64,000 bases of DNA from Sphingopyxis sp. H053 (lineage in GTDB: Bacteria; Pseudomonadota; Alphaproteobacteria; Sphingomonadales; Sphingomonadaceae). This document shows, in pieces, positions 62,258 to 64,000 of the stretch. The stretch lies in the NCBI RefSeq assembly GCF_001468225.1, contig NZ_LNRU01000012.1, positions 1-64,000 of the forward strand, in the 5' to 3' direction. A program made the translations under genes and the position numbers. Each line of letters begins with the position of its first letter. The stretch's first letter is position 1. A model generated the notes under the pieces. It was not told the origin of the DNA and searched no databases. It was given only the letters and a program-made list of their open reading frames with translations.

Positions 62258-62974
62258 TCAGTGCTTCAGTTTCTCTTTGGCCTTGATCCCTAATATGGCT
62301 TTCGCTTCCTCGCTCGCATTCTTGCCGATCTCGTCGAGGCGCTTTCTCACTATGGGGTCCGCGAGGAGCTGAGCCTTGGGTCCTTCGCCGGAACCGCAGA
62401 CGACAGCATAGAAGAGCCGGTATAGCTCCTGTGCATGCTCGGCTCCGGCCACGGCAGCGTCGATGTCGCCCTGCCGGTAAACCAGTATGTCCTTGTCATC
62501 GATGGGTTCGGGCCTGATCACGCCGCGTCCATCGGGCAATATCTCAGATCTTTGTCGATGGCTGACATTATGGTTCACGATCGTCTTCGGATGGGTGAGC
62601 AGGATTGCATCCGGCAGTTCGGAGCTATGACCCCAGACGCGGTGCGCAAACTGGTTACGCTCGGTTCGCGAGGTCTCGGCCACCGACCCGATGGTCTGCA
62701 GGAGCAATTGCTGCCATTCAGGAAGCGCTTCCTTGGCCGCGGCGTTGAGCGCCGACCTCTGGCCTCCCGAATTGACGAGCGAAAGATACATGGCCGTGCC
62801 CACCGCGATATCGGCTTTCAGCATGCGGCTGAGGATGCTCGCGAGATCGCCATCGATGTGGGCCCAGAGCGCTATGATATAGGCTACATCAGCCGCGAAC
62901 GGCGAACGGCGCAAAACGCCGGGGCCAAAGAACAGCTGCCCATCGGGCGCGACATCGAAAAGGCGTTCGGGCAT
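62258..62974 (-). CDS. hypothetical protein with HEPN-like Rx4H motif
   Basis: 238 residues from the ATG at 62974; the longer open frame overlaps the thioesterase. The middle region contains RNQFAHRVWG, an R-x4-H pattern found in HEPN RNase-type proteins, within an alpha-helical stretch. No clear domain otherwise. It is flanked by a thioesterase gene (1-base overlap) and the 209-residue unknown. Its role is not assigned; the motif alone is weak evidence. Confidence 0.45.
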   Translation of the reverse strand: MPERLFDVAPDGQLFFGPGVLRRSPFAADVAYIIALWAHIDGDLASILSRMLKADIAVGTAMYLSLVNSGGQRSALNAAAKEALPEWQQLLLQTIGSVAETSRTERNQFAHRVWGHSSELPDAILLTHPKTIVNHNVSHRQRSEILPDGRGVIRPEPIDDKDILVYRQGDIDAAVAGAEHAQELYRLFYAVVCGSGEGPKAQLLADPIVRKRLDEIGKNASEEAKAILGIKAKEKLKH

Positions 62975-63390
62975 CAGCCGCGATCCAGGCCGCCCGTGGA
63001 CACCACCCGTGCCGAGGCCGTCGCGCGCGCCACGCATCGGCCCTCGGCGTCGAAAAGCTCGCCCTCGAGAAAGGCGACCGTCTTCCCCAATTGGACGATC
63101 CGGCCGACACCGGTGAAGCTGCCCGGCCGCGCGGGAGCGAGATAGCTGATGTTGAGCGAGATGGTTGCGCAATAATAGGCGCCCCCCGATTTCACGAGAA
63201 CCGTCGGTCCCAGCGTATCGTCGAGCATCGCAGCGACGAAGCCGCCCTGGATATTGCCTCCGGGATTACAGAAGGCGGGCTTCCCTTCCATTCTCACCCG
63301 TATGGTGCCGGTGGCTTCCTCGGCCTCGATAAGCTCCCAGCCAAGTGTTTCTGCGCAGGGCGGGCGTGCGAAGCTGTCGAATATGCTCAT
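62974..63390 (-). CDS. PaaI-family thioesterase (hotdog fold)
   Basis: 138 residues from the ATG at 63390; ATG at 63396 is also possible. Hotdog-fold features: GWELIEAEEATGTIRVRM, CNPGGNIQGGFVAAMLDDT with the catalytic Asp region, and ISLNISYLAPARPGSFTG. PaaI-type enzymes hydrolyse small acyl-CoA thioesters. It heads a three-gene minus-strand operon. The Shine-Dalgarno GGGAGA lies upstream. Confidence 0.8.
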   Translation of the reverse strand: MSIFDSFARPPCAETLGWELIEAEEATGTIRVRMEGKPAFCNPGGNIQGGFVAAMLDDTLGPTVLVKSGGAYYCATISLNISYLAPARPGSFTGVGRIVQLGKTVAFLEGELFDAEGRCVARATASARVVSTGGLDRG

Positions 63391-63573
63391 GTCCATCTCC
63401 CGATGCTGCCCGGCTAGTGCAGGCATTCGGCAGCATAGTGACGGGCCTCTCCCCCAAACTCCAGACCTGTCGCAATCAGCATTCCATCCTGGACCAATCT
63501 GTCTGGTCATGCTCGCTTTTCTCCGGGGGCGAATGCTGGCATCCCCGGTGCTCCATCACATTGGGAGAGAATA

Positions 63574-63804
63574 ATGGACGAAGACGCTTTGTTCGCGGTT
63601 GGAACAGTCCTGGCGGCGATCGGCGGCCTGCTGGAACGAAAGGGCGTCTGTACCACCACCGAATTTGCCGAAACTCTTGGCGGCGTTGCCCTGATGACCG
63701 CCGAGTCCGGTGAGCAGTACCGGAACCGTGCCGCCTATGTCGGCAGTTGGGCACAGATGGTGCGCGCTGCCGCCGAACATGCTGGCGGCGCGCGCGAGCA
63801 TTGA
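63574..63804 (+). CDS. small hypothetical protein
   Basis: 76 residues, ATG with GGGAGA upstream. Helical: ALFAVGTVLAAIGGLLERKG and VALMTAESGEQYRNRAAYVGSW. No family is recognised. It is divergent from the thioesterase operon with 183 bases between and convergent to the winged-helix gene at the edge, from which it is separated by 7 bases. Confidence 0.55.
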   Translation: MDEDALFAVGTVLAAIGGLLERKGVCTTTEFAETLGGVALMTAESGEQYRNRAAYVGSWAQMVRAAAEHAGGAREH

Positions 63805-63811
63805 CCCACCC

Positions 63812-64000
63812 TCATTCGGCGCCAGCTTCGAAATAGGCGCGCATCCGGTGGGCAATGACTGGGTCGAGCCGGATGAAAGTCCGGCGGCCGTCGATCGGAT
63901 CGGGCACGCGGCGCGTAATCCCGGCATCGCAGAGGCGCTGTGCCAGCCTCAACGCGCTGCTCATTGGGATCGAGGATGTGACGCACAGCGCGCTGATGGA
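63812..64000 (-). CDS. winged-helix (MarR-like) regulator, C-terminal part (cut by window edge)
   Basis: The last 62 residues of a gene whose start lies beyond the right edge. The frame reads SALCVTSSIPMSSALRLAQRL, CDAGITRRVPDPIDGRRTFI, then RLDPVIAHRMRAYFEAGAE and stop. A recognition helix (PMSSALRLAQRL) followed by a basic wing (RRVPDPIDGRRTFIRL) is the pattern of MarR-type winged helices that bind in pairs. The target is unknown. Confidence 0.65.
   Translation of the reverse strand, partial: SISALCVTSSIPMSSALRLAQRLCDAGITRRVPDPIDGRRTFIRLDPVIAHRMRAYFEAGAE

Noticed and set aside
63556-63986. Minus-strand frames at the right end starting MRHILDPNE and MPGLRAAC
   Set aside because: A third minus frame (63812-64000) reads as a winged helix with a plausible stop; the other two have no such pattern.

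Overview
The window is GC-rich alphaproteobacterial DNA whose gene content points to a sphingomonad (Sphingopyxis, Sphingobium or Novosphingobium type). The pointers are a lasso-peptide locus with an isopeptidase and a FecI/FecR/TonB-receptor arm, DUF736 paralogs, an imuA-imuB-dnaE2 cassette under the alphaproteobacterial LexA box GTTC-N7-GTTC, and ATGA-type overlaps throughout. No rRNA, tRNA, CRISPR array, integrase or replication initiator was seen. The region looks like a large conjugative element (ICE or plasmid) or a chromosomal island built on one; the mating-pore genes and element ends are not in the window.

Layout. 0-5 kb: end of a TonB receptor, two PepSY membrane proteins, HutC-like and AraC-like regulators, a methyltransferase and an alpha/beta-fold protein that lacks its nucleophile. 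5-11 kb: element maintenance genes (DUF932, large ParB-like protein, Toprim protein, DUF2493). The first two have similar structured leaders with compensatory base changes. 11-14.3 kb: LuxR, LuxI, a phytanoyl-CoA dioxygenase-like protein and a GntR regulator. 14.4-23.5 kb: lasso-peptide locus with two 40-residue precursors absent from ordinary gene calls, B and C enzymes, and a convergent operon for sigma factor, anti-sigma factor, TonB receptor and isopeptidase.

23.8-39.5 kb: accessory and defence-like island. It holds a winged-helix/nuclease protein, lipid kinase, DUF736, MNT-HEPN fusion, EexN-like exclusion lipoprotein, PIN protein, AbiE-like pair, SDR, a STAND NTPase with an N-terminal nuclease and C-terminal SEC-C motif, a frameshifted secreted-protein gene and a TrlF-like PHP/SMC ATPase. 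40-51.6 kb: exported EEP-family protein, HU, two divergent SRAP genes around a LexA box, DUF1810, cytochrome b561, LexA-controlled imuA-imuB-dnaE2, DUF736, DUF1289, and a dmeR-dmeF metal-efflux operon.

52-61.2 kb: conjugation control and processing module. It has DUF736, a split regulator whose halves lie in two frames (+1 relation, like FseA of ICEMlSymR7A), an excisionase-like HTH protein, DUF2840, TraF peptidase, DUF736, lytic transglycosylase, relaxase, VirD4/TraG coupling protein and a CopG-like protein. 61-64 kb: small membrane protein, an operon of a thioesterase and two unknowns (one with a HEPN-like motif), and a partial winged-helix regulator at the edge.

Working model (inference): LuxR/LuxI measures density and, by analogy with ICEMlSymR7A, may feed the frameshift-dependent activator, which would switch on the excisionase-like gene and transfer operon. 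The same quorum locus sits next to the lasso operon, so antibiotic production or uptake could be density-linked too. The best candidates for something undescribed are the TrlF / secreted protein / STAND-SEC-C operon, the twin lasso precursors with a hairpin after each, and the families of structured leaders.
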